The notes: generated from the sequence alone by a model not told the origin. Numbered from the stretch's first letter, positions 49,830 through 59,216 are shown. The stretch: DNA of 64,000 nt from CAWUEX02 sp963921305 (GCA_963921305.4 CAWUEX030000002.1:3348001-3412000), one strand, 5' to 3'. Numbers and translations are program-made.

Positions 49830-50596
49830 TGGGCAGCAACTCCTGCCGTCGTTTTTAGGTCTCTTGAGACCTCGGTCACAAAATCAAGGAAGCCGTGGGA
49901 CGCTCTTAAGGATTGTGAGCGTGGGTGAGGGAAGGGAACCAGCTTCTCGGTCGTGATGCGGCCGGGCCGCGCCGACATCACCAATATTTTGTCTGATAGG
50001 TACGTGGCTTCCTGAATGCTGTGGGTCACGAACAACGTTGTCCAACTGTGGTGCTCACAGAGGCGCAGGAGATCATCGTTGAACTGGGCGCGGGTAAATT
50101 CGTCCAGGGCCGCGAACGGTTCATCGAGAAGCAAGACATCCGGCTGACTTACCAGCGCGCGCGCAAACGATACCCGCATTTTCATACCCCCCGATAACTC
50201 GCGGGGATACGCGTCGGCGAACGCCTCCAGGCCGACCAATGAGAGCGCATCTGTCACACGGTCTGAAAGGTCAGATTCTGTGGTTTCCTGGAGCCTGAGC
50301 GGCAGGGCGACGTTTTCAAAAACCGTCGCCCATGGCATGAGGGTGGGCTCTTGAAAGATGAACCCCACCTTGGGGGACTTAGAGCTTCCGGTTGTGACTT
50401 GGCCAGTGGACGCCTTCAACAAACCCGACGCAATTCGTAACAAGGTAGACTTGCCGCAGCCTGAGGGGCCGACAATGGACGCGAACTGACCAGCCGCAAC
50501 GGAAAAACTTGCCGTTTCAACCGCCTGGGTTCCATTAGCAAATGTCAATGAGACGTTTTCGAATAGGAGCGGCACGGACCCGGCTGAGCCTTCCAT
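49826..50596 (-). CDS. ABC importer ATPase
   Basis: A 256-residue ATPase. Walker A GPSGCGKST, Q-loop FIFQEPTLMPW, signature LSGGMKMR, Walker B DVLLLDEPFAALD and the switch His in FVTHSIQEA are complete. I start it at EGSAGSVPLLFENVSL rather than 18 codons upstream inside the preceding gene. It belongs to the SsuB/TauB group. It lies between the binding protein and permease genes, which it overlaps or nearly touches. Confidence 0.92.
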   Translation of the reverse strand: MEGSAGSVPLLFENVSLTFANGTQAVETASFSVAAGQFASIVGPSGCGKSTLLRIASGLLKASTGQVTTGSSKSPKVGFIFQEPTLMPWATVFENVALPLRLQETTESDLSDRVTDALSLVGLEAFADAYPRELSGGMKMRVSFARALVSQPDVLLLDEPFAALDEFTRAQFNDDLLRLCEHHSWTTLFVTHSIQEATYLSDKILVMSARPGRITTEKLVPFPHPRSQSLRASHGFLDFVTEVSRDLKTTAGVAAQ

Positions 50597-50603
50597 AGAT
50601 GGC

Positions 50604-51647
50604 TCAATCCGCGCCTTGGCGCAGAATCTCCATTCCCACCTGATTGCCAACGAACTGGTTGGTGTAGGCCTTGGTAAAATCCATATCTGCCGGATACACG
50701 TTGTCCGCGGCCATCACGTCGAAGAAAGCCCGCCAGCGCGCCTGAGTCATTGCGCCGATCCCATAGCGTGCGGCATCGCCACTGTCGACGAGGCCATAGC
50801 GCCGCAGCATCTCATGACCGTAATCAAGCAGGTCATCGGTCATGTCCGGATTATCACGCTTGATGAGGGCATATGCGGGCGAGGGGTCCCGGTACAAAAA
50901 ATTGTACCAACCACGAATACTGGCATCGACAAACCGCTGCACCACGTCCGGATTTCGATCGATCATGCGCTGAGATGTCTGAATCACTGCCGCGTAGCTG
51001 GCGTAGCCGGAGTCTGCGAGCAGGAAAACCGATGGTTCAATACCCGCATTGCGGATCAGGAAGGGCTCGCTCGTCAGATAACCTTGCTGAACAGAGGTGG
51101 GGTCGGCGAGGAACGGCGCGACATTGAATGTATAGGGTGCAATTTGTGAGTCAGAAAATCCAAACCGGACTTTGAGAAAACGCCAGAACCCGATACGGGT
51201 GTCTGGGGAAATCATAATCCGTTCCCCTTTAAGATCGCTCAGCGTCTCATGCCCTTGACCTGCATGGGCGATTAAGACGGCTGGGTCTTTTTGGAACATC
51301 GCCGCAACCGCAACGACCGGAATTTCCTGAAAGGCAAAGTTGAGGGGGATGAACGAATTCGGTGACATCCCGAAGTCGAGCCGGCCCGCCGCGAGCAGTT
51401 GGGCATGGTTAATCTGAGGCCCGCCTTGGCGAATGGTGACGTCGAGACCGGCCGCTTCGTATAACCCGAGGGCCTGTGCTTGGTAGAAGCCACCGTGCTC
51501 TGCCTGAGCCCGCCAATCGGTGCCGAACGTAATTTCGTCAGCGGCAAGGGACGGGCGGTCGCCCCCCATCAACGCAAACAAAATCACAAGAACCGCGTGG
51601 ACCATTTTCCAGGCGTTGCCGTATCGAGCGGAACCGTGGCGATGCAT
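50604..51647 (-). CDS. ABC importer substrate-binding protein (NMT1/ThiY-like)
   Basis: A 347-residue binding protein with a signal peptide near WKMVHAVLVILFALMGGDRPSLAADE; the start may be 14 codons later. FGTDWRAQAEHGGFYQAQALGLYEAAGLDVTIRQGGPQINHAQLLAAGRLDFGMSPNSFIPLN (in pieces) is the hallmark of NMT1/THI5-type proteins, which bind thiamine pyrimidine precursors, sulfonates or similar. GFWRFLKVRFGF and PDMTDDLLDYGHEMLRRYGLVDSGDAARYG fit. No TPP riboswitch was seen upstream, so a thiamine role is not supported beyond fold. The mtn genes nearby raise the thought of a sulfur compound, which is speculative. Confidence 0.85.
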   Translation of the reverse strand: MHRHGSARYGNAWKMVHAVLVILFALMGGDRPSLAADEITFGTDWRAQAEHGGFYQAQALGLYEAAGLDVTIRQGGPQINHAQLLAAGRLDFGMSPNSFIPLNFAFQEIPVVAVAAMFQKDPAVLIAHAGQGHETLSDLKGERIMISPDTRIGFWRFLKVRFGFSDSQIAPYTFNVAPFLADPTSVQQGYLTSEPFLIRNAGIEPSVFLLADSGYASYAAVIQTSQRMIDRNPDVVQRFVDASIRGWYNFLYRDPSPAYALIKRDNPDMTDDLLDYGHEMLRRYGLVDSGDAARYGIGAMTQARWRAFFDVMAADNVYPADMDFTKAYTNQFVGNQVGMEILRQGAD

Positions 51648-51657
51648 CGGAGAAACG

Positions 51658-52803
51658 TTAGATCTTGAACGTATTACCGCCGCCGCCATCACCACCTGCG
51701 CCACCTCCAGCACCGCCACCCCCGGCGGGGACTTTGACGGACTGGCCACCGCCGCCGGAACCGCTGCCACCGCCGGCCTGGTCTTCGAGCGGGAAGACTT
51801 TGAACAATTCAGGCGGTTGAGCGATGTTCTTCATAGGCTGGCGGCCGACGCTGACAAAGTGTGCCGGCACTTTGTTCTTGGCTTCGGCTTGAATGACTTC
51901 CGAAACCAAAATTCCGTCCGCATCTGCTTTGGGCTCAATACGTGCGGCAATGTTAACCCCTTCACCGAACACATCGGCGCCAGTCAGCATGACTTCCCCC
52001 ATATGGCAACCGATGCGCACATGGAACTGTTCATCCGGTGTTTTGGTCTTGTTGTACTCGCCAATGGCTTTCTGGATATCCATGGCGCACTGAACGGTGT
52101 TGGTGGCGCTGCGGAATTTCACCATGAACGCGTCACCAATTGTCTTAATAACGGTGCCCCGATTCCGCACGATCTGATTGCGGAGAATTTCATTGTGAAT
52201 TTGGAGCTTTTTGTACATTCCAGCTTCGTCAGCACCCATCTGCTTACTGTAGCCGACGATGTCCGTCATCATGATGGCTGTCTTCTGACGCTTGGGGTCT
52301 TTAGCGGAGCCCGCATTGAAGGCATCATCGAGCTCATCAAGCTCGCTGTCGCTCTTTCGGATGAGATTCAAAAGCTTCAGTGGGTTGATGTAGGACAGCG
52401 CTGCCCCTAGGCCTACGGACAGCAACGTGGTGTAAAGCAGTTCGAAGGCCTTTGATACGCCCCATACGAGTATGAGTGTGAATAGGAACGCGTACCACAT
52501 GGTCATGCCGGTCGCGACCCAGCTCGCATCCGTGACCTCAAGGATAAATGGCGAGGATGAGAACAGCGCGTAGGACTGAATCATCGCATAGATGTACAAT
52601 CCGATACCCGCGAGCGTTTTGATCGGGTCTTCAAAATAGACGCGGAGAATGACAAGCCCTAAGACAATGCCGAGATAGAGGAGGAGGAACGTCGGCGACT
52701 GCGCCTGGAGGTCCAGGGTCGCGGCGAACATGTTGAAAAACCATTCGCTCATAAAACCGCCCGTTTCAACGGCTTCTACAGCGACGTCTTCCTGACCTTC
52801 CAT
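51658..52803 (-). CDS. Membrane-bound class III adenylate/guanylate cyclase
   Basis: A 381-residue protein. Four or so helices fill residues 25-140, then a cytoplasmic class III cyclase domain: AIMMTDIVGYSKQMGADE (first metal Asp), RGTVIKTIGDAFMVKF (second Asp in GDAF), HVRIGCHMGEVMLTG and FGEGVNIAARIEPKADADGILVSE (Asn and Arg of the transition state). The tail is almost only Gly, Ala, Val and Lys over the last 40 residues (AGGGSGSGGGG..., GGGGAGGGAGG). Start chosen with GAGGGGG upstream. It is divergent from the lytic transglycosylase gene. It makes cAMP or cGMP; the signal it senses is unknown. Confidence 0.88.
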   Translation of the reverse strand: MEGQEDVAVEAVETGGFMSEWFFNMFAATLDLQAQSPTFLLLYLGIVLGLVILRVYFEDPIKTLAGIGLYIYAMIQSYALFSSSPFILEVTDASWVATGMTMWYAFLFTLILVWGVSKAFELLYTTLLSVGLGAALSYINPLKLLNLIRKSDSELDELDDAFNAGSAKDPKRQKTAIMMTDIVGYSKQMGADEAGMYKKLQIHNEILRNQIVRNRGTVIKTIGDAFMVKFRSATNTVQCAMDIQKAIGEYNKTKTPDEQFHVRIGCHMGEVMLTGADVFGEGVNIAARIEPKADADGILVSEVIQAEAKNKVPAHFVSVGRQPMKNIAQPPELFKVFPLEDQAGGGSGSGGGGQSVKVPAGGGGAGGGAGGDGGGGNTFKI

Positions 52804-53034
52804 GATCTACCCCCTCATCGGCCACAGGCGTTTCCCGGCCTGCGGAACATATCCCTTGTCTCTGGCAATAGGCCAAGCTTGCCCGGGTCTTGGCGAACGC
52901 CAGAGGCCTGAAATAAAAGCGATTTCCTGCCGTGATGCAACACGTTTGAGTTTATCCGACGGCGGTCCCCAAAGCCATAAGCTGTGGCTCCAATGCTGCT
53001 TTTATTCAGCTCGGCAAAACGGTATGAACACAGG

Positions 53035-54309
53035 ATGTACAAGCGCATCCAAAAGTCATTGAATCTAGGCCTTTTTTTGCTTGTGGCTGGGGCTGGCGCC
53101 GCGGTCAGCGATAGCCTCGCTCAAGACACGCCTCAGCCTCAGCAAGCGTTCGACGAATGGTTGGTGGACCTCACCGCCGAAGCGAAGGCGAGAGGCATAT
53201 CGGAAGAAACCCTGACCCTAGCTTTTGCCGGGGTCAAACCCGTCCCGCGAGTCATTGAACTCGACCGCCGGCAGCCAGAATTTACACAGACGTTTTGGCG
53301 TTACCTGGACACCCGGGTGTCCGACAGCCGTATCGAGCAAGGCCGGACGTTACTGAGAACACATGGCCCGCTACTCCGAGAAATTGAGCAAAAATACGGC
53401 GTGCAGGGGCGTTTCCTTGTGGCGTTTTGGGGCTTGGAGACAAACTTCGGTCAGTATCTCGGCGGCTTCAAAGTTATCGACGCTTTGGCCACGCTCGCTC
53501 ATGACCCGCGGCGTAGTGCGTTTTTCCGCACGCAGTTGTTTGATGCACTCGGCATCATCGATGACGGACACATCCAACCTGGCGCCATGATGGGGTCTTG
53601 GGCCGGCGCGATGGGACAGCCCCAATTCATGCCATCGACGTTTGCCCGCCACGCCGTCGATGAAAACGGTGATGGCCGTAAAGACATCTGGGACACATTG
53701 CCCGATGTGTTCGGCTCGGCGGCGAATTATCTCAGTGCTCTGGGCTGGGACAATGAGTTCACCTGGGGCCGGGAAGTTAAACTGCCCGAGCACTTCGATC
53801 TCGACCTCGCGAATCTCCGCACCAAGAAATCACTTTCCGAATGGCAACAGCTTGGTGTGAGGCGGATTGATGGTCGCGACTTGCCGAACGTCGAGATTCA
53901 AGGGGCTGTCATTTTGCCTGCGGGTTATCGCGGACCGGCCTTTCTCGTCTACAGTAACTTCGACGCGATCATGTCGTGGAATCGCTCGCTCTTATACGCG
54001 ATCTCTGTGGGACACTTGGCGGACCGGCTGGCTGGACTAGGACGCCTCCAGTCACCCCGAAACGCGGAAGAACCTTTGTCGCGCACAGATGTCGAGGTCA
54101 TGCAGGCCGCGCTGAACGGTCTCGGTTTTGATGCCGGTGAACCGGATGGACAAGCGGGCCCCAGAACCCGCGCTGCGGTCAGGGCGTTTCAAAAAGACCG
54201 GGGGCTGCCCGCCGATGGCTACGCCGATAAGCGGGTGTTCGACACCATTACCGCAGCCGCACAGAACGCGGGGCAGTCGAACGCTTCCGATCAAGGAGCG
54301 TCAGACTAG
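53035..54309 (+). CDS. Lytic murein transglycosylase (MltB type) with peptidoglycan-binding domain
   Basis: A 424-residue protein; start with KRIQKSLNLGLFLLVAGAGAA, a signal peptide, is preferred over an upstream ATG. Residues 40-330 are the SLT_2/MltB domain: FWGLETNFGQYLGGFKVIDALATLAHD (catalytic Glu in LETNFG), GSWAGAMGQPQFMPSTF, NGDGRKDIWDTLPDVFGSAANYL. The C-terminal LSRTDVEVMQAALNGLGFDAGEPDGQAGPRTRAAVRAFQKDRGLPADGY is a PG_binding_1 domain (in pieces). It cuts murein glycan strands and is the first of the cell-wall run rlpA-dacC. Confidence 0.92.
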   Translation: MYKRIQKSLNLGLFLLVAGAGAAVSDSLAQDTPQPQQAFDEWLVDLTAEAKARGISEETLTLAFAGVKPVPRVIELDRRQPEFTQTFWRYLDTRVSDSRIEQGRTLLRTHGPLLREIEQKYGVQGRFLVAFWGLETNFGQYLGGFKVIDALATLAHDPRRSAFFRTQLFDALGIIDDGHIQPGAMMGSWAGAMGQPQFMPSTFARHAVDENGDGRKDIWDTLPDVFGSAANYLSALGWDNEFTWGREVKLPEHFDLDLANLRTKKSLSEWQQLGVRRIDGRDLPNVEIQGAVILPAGYRGPAFLVYSNFDAIMSWNRSLLYAISVGHLADRLAGLGRLQSPRNAEEPLSRTDVEVMQAALNGLGFDAGEPDGQAGPRTRAAVRAFQKDRGLPADGYADKRVFDTITAAAQNAGQSNASDQGASD

Positions 54310-54380
54310 GTTTTCTTGCACTCCCACTTTATCGTCCATAGAATGCCATATCCGGTAGCTGGACGGGGGAAACCCACAAT

Positions 54381-55412
54381 ATGAAGGGTTTAGGGGGCAT
54401 GAAACGCAACCAGACTGCGCGGGCGCTTGGCCTTGTTCTTGTGATGGCTTTGAGCGCTTGCTCAAGCAGCCGAACCGCAGTGATGGACCCCAACATGCCG
54501 GAGTATATGCAGTTGGGACGGGACCCCAGCGGCAAACTGGTGACGGCCTACAAAGTTGGCAATCCCTATGAAGTCGCCGGTGTTTGGTACTACCCAAGTG
54601 AGGACTACGGATATCGCGAGACCGGTATCGCGTCATGGTACGGGCCAGGGTTCCATGGCAAACGCACCGCTAACGGCGAAGTCTACGACATGAATGCGAT
54701 GACGGCGGCCCATAAGACGCTGCCGATGCCCAGTGTCGTTCGGGTCACCAACCTGGAAAACGGCCGCACGATAAAAGTTCGCATTAATGACCGCGGGCCA
54801 TTTGTGGAAGGCCGGATCATCGATCTGTCGCGCCGCGCGGCGCAGCTGCTTGATGTTGAACGCGCGGGCGTAGCGCGGGTCAGGGTCGAACTGATTCCAG
54901 AAGACACCCTCACTCTCAGAAACCTGGCGCTAGACGCAGGCGGGCAGCCACCTCTTTCTGAAATGCCCGGTGTCATAGCGGCCCCGCGCGGCACGATTGT
55001 CGCGGAGACTCTCGCACCGCCGTCAACGCCTACGGCTACCAGTGTAGCGGCGCAAAGTGCGTCGTCGATTCGAGTGCAGAGCGGAACCATAACCAGTGCA
55101 CCTTTGCCCCCGCCAGCCACCACATCTCCGCCTCCCGTTGCAGTCGCAGTACCGGCGGCGCCGAGCACTCAGGTGGCAGCCGGCCCAGGTCTTTATATCC
55201 AGGCAGGAGCATTTTCTGACATCAACAACGCCCGCAGATTGGAGGCGCAGCTCTCGGGCATGGGCAACGTGTTCGTCGCCGCTGCTCAGGTGGGTGGGCA
55301 GACTTTTCACCGCGTGCGCCTTGGGCCGATTCCCGATCAGGCTATGGCCCAACAATTACTCCTGGATATGCTGAATCAGGGGTACGATGGCGCCCGCATC
55401 ATCGAAGAGTAA
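54381..55412 (+). CDS. rlpA: RlpA-family septal lipoprotein
   Basis: A 343-residue lipoprotein with lipobox LSAC (Cys27). The double-psi beta-barrel (RlpA domain) has GIASWYGPGFHGKRTANGEVYDMNAMTAAHKTLP, VVRVTNLENGRTIKVRINDRGPFVEGRIIDLSRRAA (in pieces), then a Pro/Ala/Thr-rich linker and a SPOR domain (LYIQAGAFSDINNARRLEAQL, VFVAAAQVGGQTFHRVRLGPI). RlpA enzymes cut denuded glycan strands or bind them at the septum. Position between mltB and dacC is the usual alphaproteobacterial order. Confidence 0.93.
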   Translation: MKGLGGMKRNQTARALGLVLVMALSACSSSRTAVMDPNMPEYMQLGRDPSGKLVTAYKVGNPYEVAGVWYYPSEDYGYRETGIASWYGPGFHGKRTANGEVYDMNAMTAAHKTLPMPSVVRVTNLENGRTIKVRINDRGPFVEGRIIDLSRRAAQLLDVERAGVARVRVELIPEDTLTLRNLALDAGGQPPLSEMPGVIAAPRGTIVAETLAPPSTPTATSVAAQSASSIRVQSGTITSAPLPPPATTSPPPVAVAVPAAPSTQVAAGPGLYIQAGAFSDINNARRLEAQLSGMGNVFVAAAQVGGQTFHRVRLGPIPDQAMAQQLLLDMLNQGYDGARIIEE

Positions 55413-55482
55413 GTGATCGCCGACGCCTGTTGCCCTCCTATCGCCATGGGATTGCCGTAATGAGAGACGAAAACCGGACATC

Positions 55483-56649
55483 ATGAGACACAACATCTTT
55501 CAATCCATTGCGCTGCCGGTCATGGCGATTTTCGCCCTGTTCGTATCAAGTGCGCAGGCCATTGAAATCGAGGCCCGCGAGTACATCCTCATCGATTTTT
55601 CAACCTGGACGGTGCTCGAAGCCGAGAGCGCGCAAGAGCCGATGCCGCCGTCTTCCATGTCGAAGCTGATGACCGCCTACATGGTGTTCGAGGCTATTCA
55701 TTCCGGTGCGCTGTCGCTGGATGACGAGTTTCTGGTCAGCGAGAACGCTTGGCGGAAGAGCGGCGCGGCATCGGGCGGTTCGACGATGTTCCTTGAACCG
55801 AACACCCAGGTCCGGGTGGAGGATCTCTTGCGCGGAATCATTATTCAATCGGGCAATGATGCCTGCATCGTTGTGGCCGAGAATATGGCGGGCAGCGAAG
55901 AAGCCTTTGCCGAAGAGATGACCGAGCGCGCCAAGGATCTTGGTTTGACCGGAAGCAACTTTACCAATGCCACAGGCTTGCCCGATCCCGATCACTACAT
56001 GACGGCGGAGGACCTTGCGATCCTGGCGCGCCGGATCATCTCAGATTTCCCGGAGTACTATTCGCTCTACCAAGAGACCGAATTCACCTACAACGGCATC
56101 AAGCAAAACAACCGCAACCCGCTGCTGTATCGACCGGGCGCAGCTGACGGCTTGAAGACCGGACATACCGAGGCGGCGGGGTACGGCTTGACCGCGTCGG
56201 CATTGAGGGATGGGCGGCGGTTGGTCCTGGTCGCCAACGGCATGGACAGCATTCGGGCCCGGTCTGAGGAAACCGCGAAACTGATGGATTGGGGATTTCG
56301 GAATTTCACCAACAAAGATTTGTTTCGCGCCGGCGAGATGGTCAGCGACGCCGAAGTATGGCTGGGGGTGGAACCCACCATTCCACTCATTATTGAAGAG
56401 GACGTTACCGTGACGATCCCCCGTCAGGCCTGGCGCACCCTGGAAGTGAAGGCGGTGTATGAAGGACCGATTGCCGCGCCGATTGAGCAGGGGACAAAAG
56501 TCGCCACGTTGGTGATCAACGGCGAAGAGATGGAGCCTATGGAGTACGATTTGGTGGCCGGGGCCTCAGTGGCTCAGCTTGGCTTTACCGGGCGGGTGAA
56601 AGCAGCGGCGTCACAAATCCTGTTTGGCTTCGCCGGCAGCGCGAACTAA
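55483..56649 (+). CDS. dacC: D-alanyl-D-alanine carboxypeptidase (PBP5/6 type)
   Basis: A 388-residue penicillin-binding protein. Signal peptide ALPVMAIFALFVSSAQA. Active-site set: SxxK as SMSK (Ser58, Lys61), SGN at 122-124 and KTG at 224-226 (GLKTGHTEAAG). C-terminal PBP5-type beta domain follows. It trims the terminal D-Ala of murein pentapeptides at the inner membrane. The tmk remnant begins eight bases after its stop, as expected for the conserved gene order. Confidence 0.92.
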   Translation: MRHNIFQSIALPVMAIFALFVSSAQAIEIEAREYILIDFSTWTVLEAESAQEPMPPSSMSKLMTAYMVFEAIHSGALSLDDEFLVSENAWRKSGAASGGSTMFLEPNTQVRVEDLLRGIIIQSGNDACIVVAENMAGSEEAFAEEMTERAKDLGLTGSNFTNATGLPDPDHYMTAEDLAILARRIISDFPEYYSLYQETEFTYNGIKQNNRNPLLYRPGAADGLKTGHTEAAGYGLTASALRDGRRLVLVANGMDSIRARSEETAKLMDWGFRNFTNKDLFRAGEMVSDAEVWLGVEPTIPLIIEEDVTVTIPRQAWRTLEVKAVYEGPIAAPIEQGTKVATLVINGEEMEPMEYDLVAGASVAQLGFTGRVKAAASQILFGFAGSAN

Positions 56650-56656
56650 GCCGATT

Positions 56657-57137
56657 GTGACCGCGGGACTCTTCATCACCTTCGAGGGCGGAGAGGGCAG
56701 CAGAATATCGACTCAGATCAGACTTTAGAAGCTGCCCTTCAAGCGAAAAAATGAGATGTCTTGGTCACGCGGGAAAGATCGTCTTGTGCGACCGGTTTGC
56801 CGACTCAACCATGGCCTATCAAGGCTATGGCCACGCGCTTGGCCGCGAAACCATTGAGCGCATCCATGCCGTCGCATTGGGATCGTTCAAACCGGATTTG
56901 ACGCTCATTTTCGATCTTCCCGTGGAAGAGGGGCTCAAGCGTGCGATGGGGCGCGGCGGGAACGAGCACCGCTATGAAGACATGGACCTCGCGTTTCATC
57001 AGCTTTTGCGCACTGGTTTTTTGGAAATCGCGCAGGAAGACGCCCAGCGCTGCCGGATCGTCGGTGCATCGGGCAGTGAAGACGAGGTGGCCGCCCGCGT
57101 AAACGACGCCATCGCCCCCGCGCTAGAGCGCCTTTAA
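56657..57137 (+). pseudogene. tmk: Broken thymidylate kinase gene
   Basis: The GTG start and GLFITFEGGEGS are those of thymidylate kinase, but the P-loop GKS is replaced by RIS, and TAG follows at 56726. The later part is the true C-terminal two thirds: GKIVLCDRFADSTMAYQG, LKRAMGRGGNEHRYEDMDLAF and GFLEIAQEDAQRC. Between them, residues matching LLEAALQAKK and DVLVTRE can be read only by frame changes, and the segment from RE to AGK is missing (some 50-70 residues). GCGGGA microhomology is visible at the joint (ACGCGGGAAAG). It cannot make dTMP kinase. dacC and holB flank it in the normal order. Confidence 0.88.
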
Positions 57138-57186
57138 CTCACACGCGGCCGATTTTCGTAAGAAAAACAAGGCCCAGATCGAAGCG

Positions 57187-59004
57187 TTAATGGTCGTGAT
57201 TGTGGCTATGGTGATGGCTATGGCTGTGGGTAAAGCTGGCGCTTGATACGCTCTGAGGTGCAACGTAATCACTGCGGCAAGCGGTCTGCGTTTCGCCAGC
57301 CTCATCAACGTTGGTGCGGTACTCAAAGGTCCAGCAGGACGGGTCGCTCGCATCTTGTGTGTACAAAACGGCACTGGTGACGCCGTTTTCCATCGCGGAG
57401 TCAAATTCGAGGCGGTAAGAGCCGTCGCCGGTTTGCACAAAGTTGGTAACGACTGTTGTCAGCAATTCGCCAAACTCACCACCGAAAGGACTCGCTGTGC
57501 CCTGGCTGCGGTTGGTCATGGGCCGTGGTTCGATCTGTGTGGCCGAGTCAAACGTACCATGGTGACAACCGATAACATACGGCGGCGCCTTGGTGGTGTA
57601 GTGCTCGTATTCGTCAGCACTGTTGAGAATGGCATTGCAGTCATCCAGCACGCCGCTTGGCAGATTGTTGATATCGCTGTATCGGCCACGACCGAAGTAA
57701 TCGTCGCCGCCTTCGCCGAAGTACACAGGCGTACCGTCCAACCCGAAGGCAATGGGTAGGTTCAAGTCGTGGCCATCGAGCAGGCAGATGGGCGCGTAGT
57801 GATAGTGATAGTCATCGCCCTGACCCGAGTGACCGCCGCATTGATCCAACTCGCCAAGCAGCACGGTATCGTTCTCTTCCGTGTAGTTACTGAGTGCAGT
57901 GGAAACATCGGGACGACGCTCGTAGTGGAAAATAGGAACGCCATCGATGGCCACGGCAATGGGCCCGCGGGCCGACGCTTCAGTGATGGTGCCCGTCTTG
58001 ACGGCGTCGGGCACGCGCCAATTGTAGACGTAGGGCACCGGCACCCGTTGAATCCAGCCCGTGATACCGGTCATGATTTCATCGTTGTCCGCAACGTTTA
58101 GCGTCGGCGGCAGTCCTGTCTCGGAATAGATTTCGAGCACTTCCCCATCACAGCTGGCCTGGGCCGTGACGTCAGGATTGTCGAAAGCCGGCAGAAAGTC
58201 CGCACACGCCGTCAGCGCCCCCAGGCCGGCGATGTTGACGCCCGAACCGATATCGGCAATCTGACCACCGTCGGCCAACGCAATGGCGATGGCGGCGATG
58301 GAGACATCCGCGTCCAAGGTGAGATTCCAAAACCCGTCACCTTGGCCGAGACCGCCACTGACCCCGAGAGAGGCGTTGCCCGATGCCAAGTCAGCGCTCG
58401 AGATCACGACGGCCGACGCGGCGGGAATATCAATGGCCGCCATACCAGAAACATCGTTGCCGTCGGAGGCGACAGCCGTAACCGTCACCGTACCCGCAGA
58501 TGACGACAGGTTGCGCAGACGCAAGCGGGTATCAAAAACGGAAGCGTTTGGCTCAGTGAAGAACTTTACCCGATAAGTGCCGTCGCTTTCAGCCGTAAGG
58601 GAGGTCGAGAGTTCATTCAATGCACCGTCCGGAGTGTAGAGAAAGTTTTGCACAACTATGGTGCCGGTTGTCTCAACGTCGATGTGCCAGAAGCCGGAGC
58701 CATCGCCGAATGCACCGGTGATGCCGCTCGCACCGTTTTCAAGATCATCGCTGGACAGGTAACGGGACTGAAGTGGGTTCAAGTCGAGAACGACTGTACC
58801 GCCCGGAGCTGCGGTACCGGTGTCGTCGCGCGCTGTGAGCGTCACCGTTACGGAGGAGGACTCCGAGTTGTTAACGGCGAGATATCCAACCCGTCCAGTG
58901 GCGTCCACCGGCTGGAAAAAGTTGACAGTCTGCGCCGATGCAGGAACGGCGTGCAAACACGCAAAGACGGAAACAACGAGCGTGCGAATGAACGGCAAAT
59001 GCAT
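57187..59004 (-). CDS. Exported YHYH-domain protein with His-rich tail
   Basis: A 605-residue secreted protein. Signal peptide (VVSVFACLHAVPASAQ). Residues 25-270 are beta-rich and contain two similar blocks, each with a strand/loop pattern ending in GDGSGFWHIDVETTG and GQGDGFWNLTLDADV, so probably duplicated adhesin-like domains. Residues 330-590 hold a YHYH domain with GGHSGQGDDYHYHYAPICLL, IAFGLDGTPVYFGEGG and CHHGTFD. The C-terminus is HSHSHHHSHNHDH, able to bind metal. It sits on the opposite strand between the broken tmk and holB, where no gene is expected in the conserved order. Role unknown; copper or other metal binding is possible. Confidence 0.85.
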   Translation of the reverse strand: MHLPFIRTLVVSVFACLHAVPASAQTVNFFQPVDATGRVGYLAVNNSESSSVTVTLTARDDTGTAAPGGTVVLDLNPLQSRYLSSDDLENGASGITGAFGDGSGFWHIDVETTGTIVVQNFLYTPDGALNELSTSLTAESDGTYRVKFFTEPNASVFDTRLRLRNLSSSAGTVTVTAVASDGNDVSGMAAIDIPAASAVVISSADLASGNASLGVSGGLGQGDGFWNLTLDADVSIAAIAIALADGGQIADIGSGVNIAGLGALTACADFLPAFDNPDVTAQASCDGEVLEIYSETGLPPTLNVADNDEIMTGITGWIQRVPVPYVYNWRVPDAVKTGTITEASARGPIAVAIDGVPIFHYERRPDVSTALSNYTEENDTVLLGELDQCGGHSGQGDDYHYHYAPICLLDGHDLNLPIAFGLDGTPVYFGEGGDDYFGRGRYSDINNLPSGVLDDCNAILNSADEYEHYTTKAPPYVIGCHHGTFDSATQIEPRPMTNRSQGTASPFGGEFGELLTTVVTNFVQTGDGSYRLEFDSAMENGVTSAVLYTQDASDPSCWTFEYRTNVDEAGETQTACRSDYVAPQSVSSASFTHSHSHHHSHNHDH

Positions 59005-59216
59005 GGGAGCCCCTCTCGTTCCATGACACTCAATCTACCGTTGGAAAATAGCGCTCAGGCCCGGACACAAGTGTATTGAAGTGTAATAAAGTGTCGTTCC
59101 CCCTGGTGGCACAGTTCCGGTCTGGAATGTGAAAGGGGGCCGTTACTTTGAAGTATCGCCTTTTCGAACGGGTCAACCGGTATCCACCCGGCCTGAAAAC
59201 ACGCTAAGGTCACGTT

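Noticed and set aside
51648..52500. TPP riboswitch or SAM riboswitch upstream of the ABC importer or mtnP
   Set aside because: I looked for the conserved loops (for example CTGAGA and ACCTGA-type TPP elements) and saw none.
56751..57137. The 128-codon frame as a working short kinase
   Set aside because: It lacks the nucleotide-binding P-loop and the N-terminal strand, so it is the tail of a broken tmk and not an independent gene.
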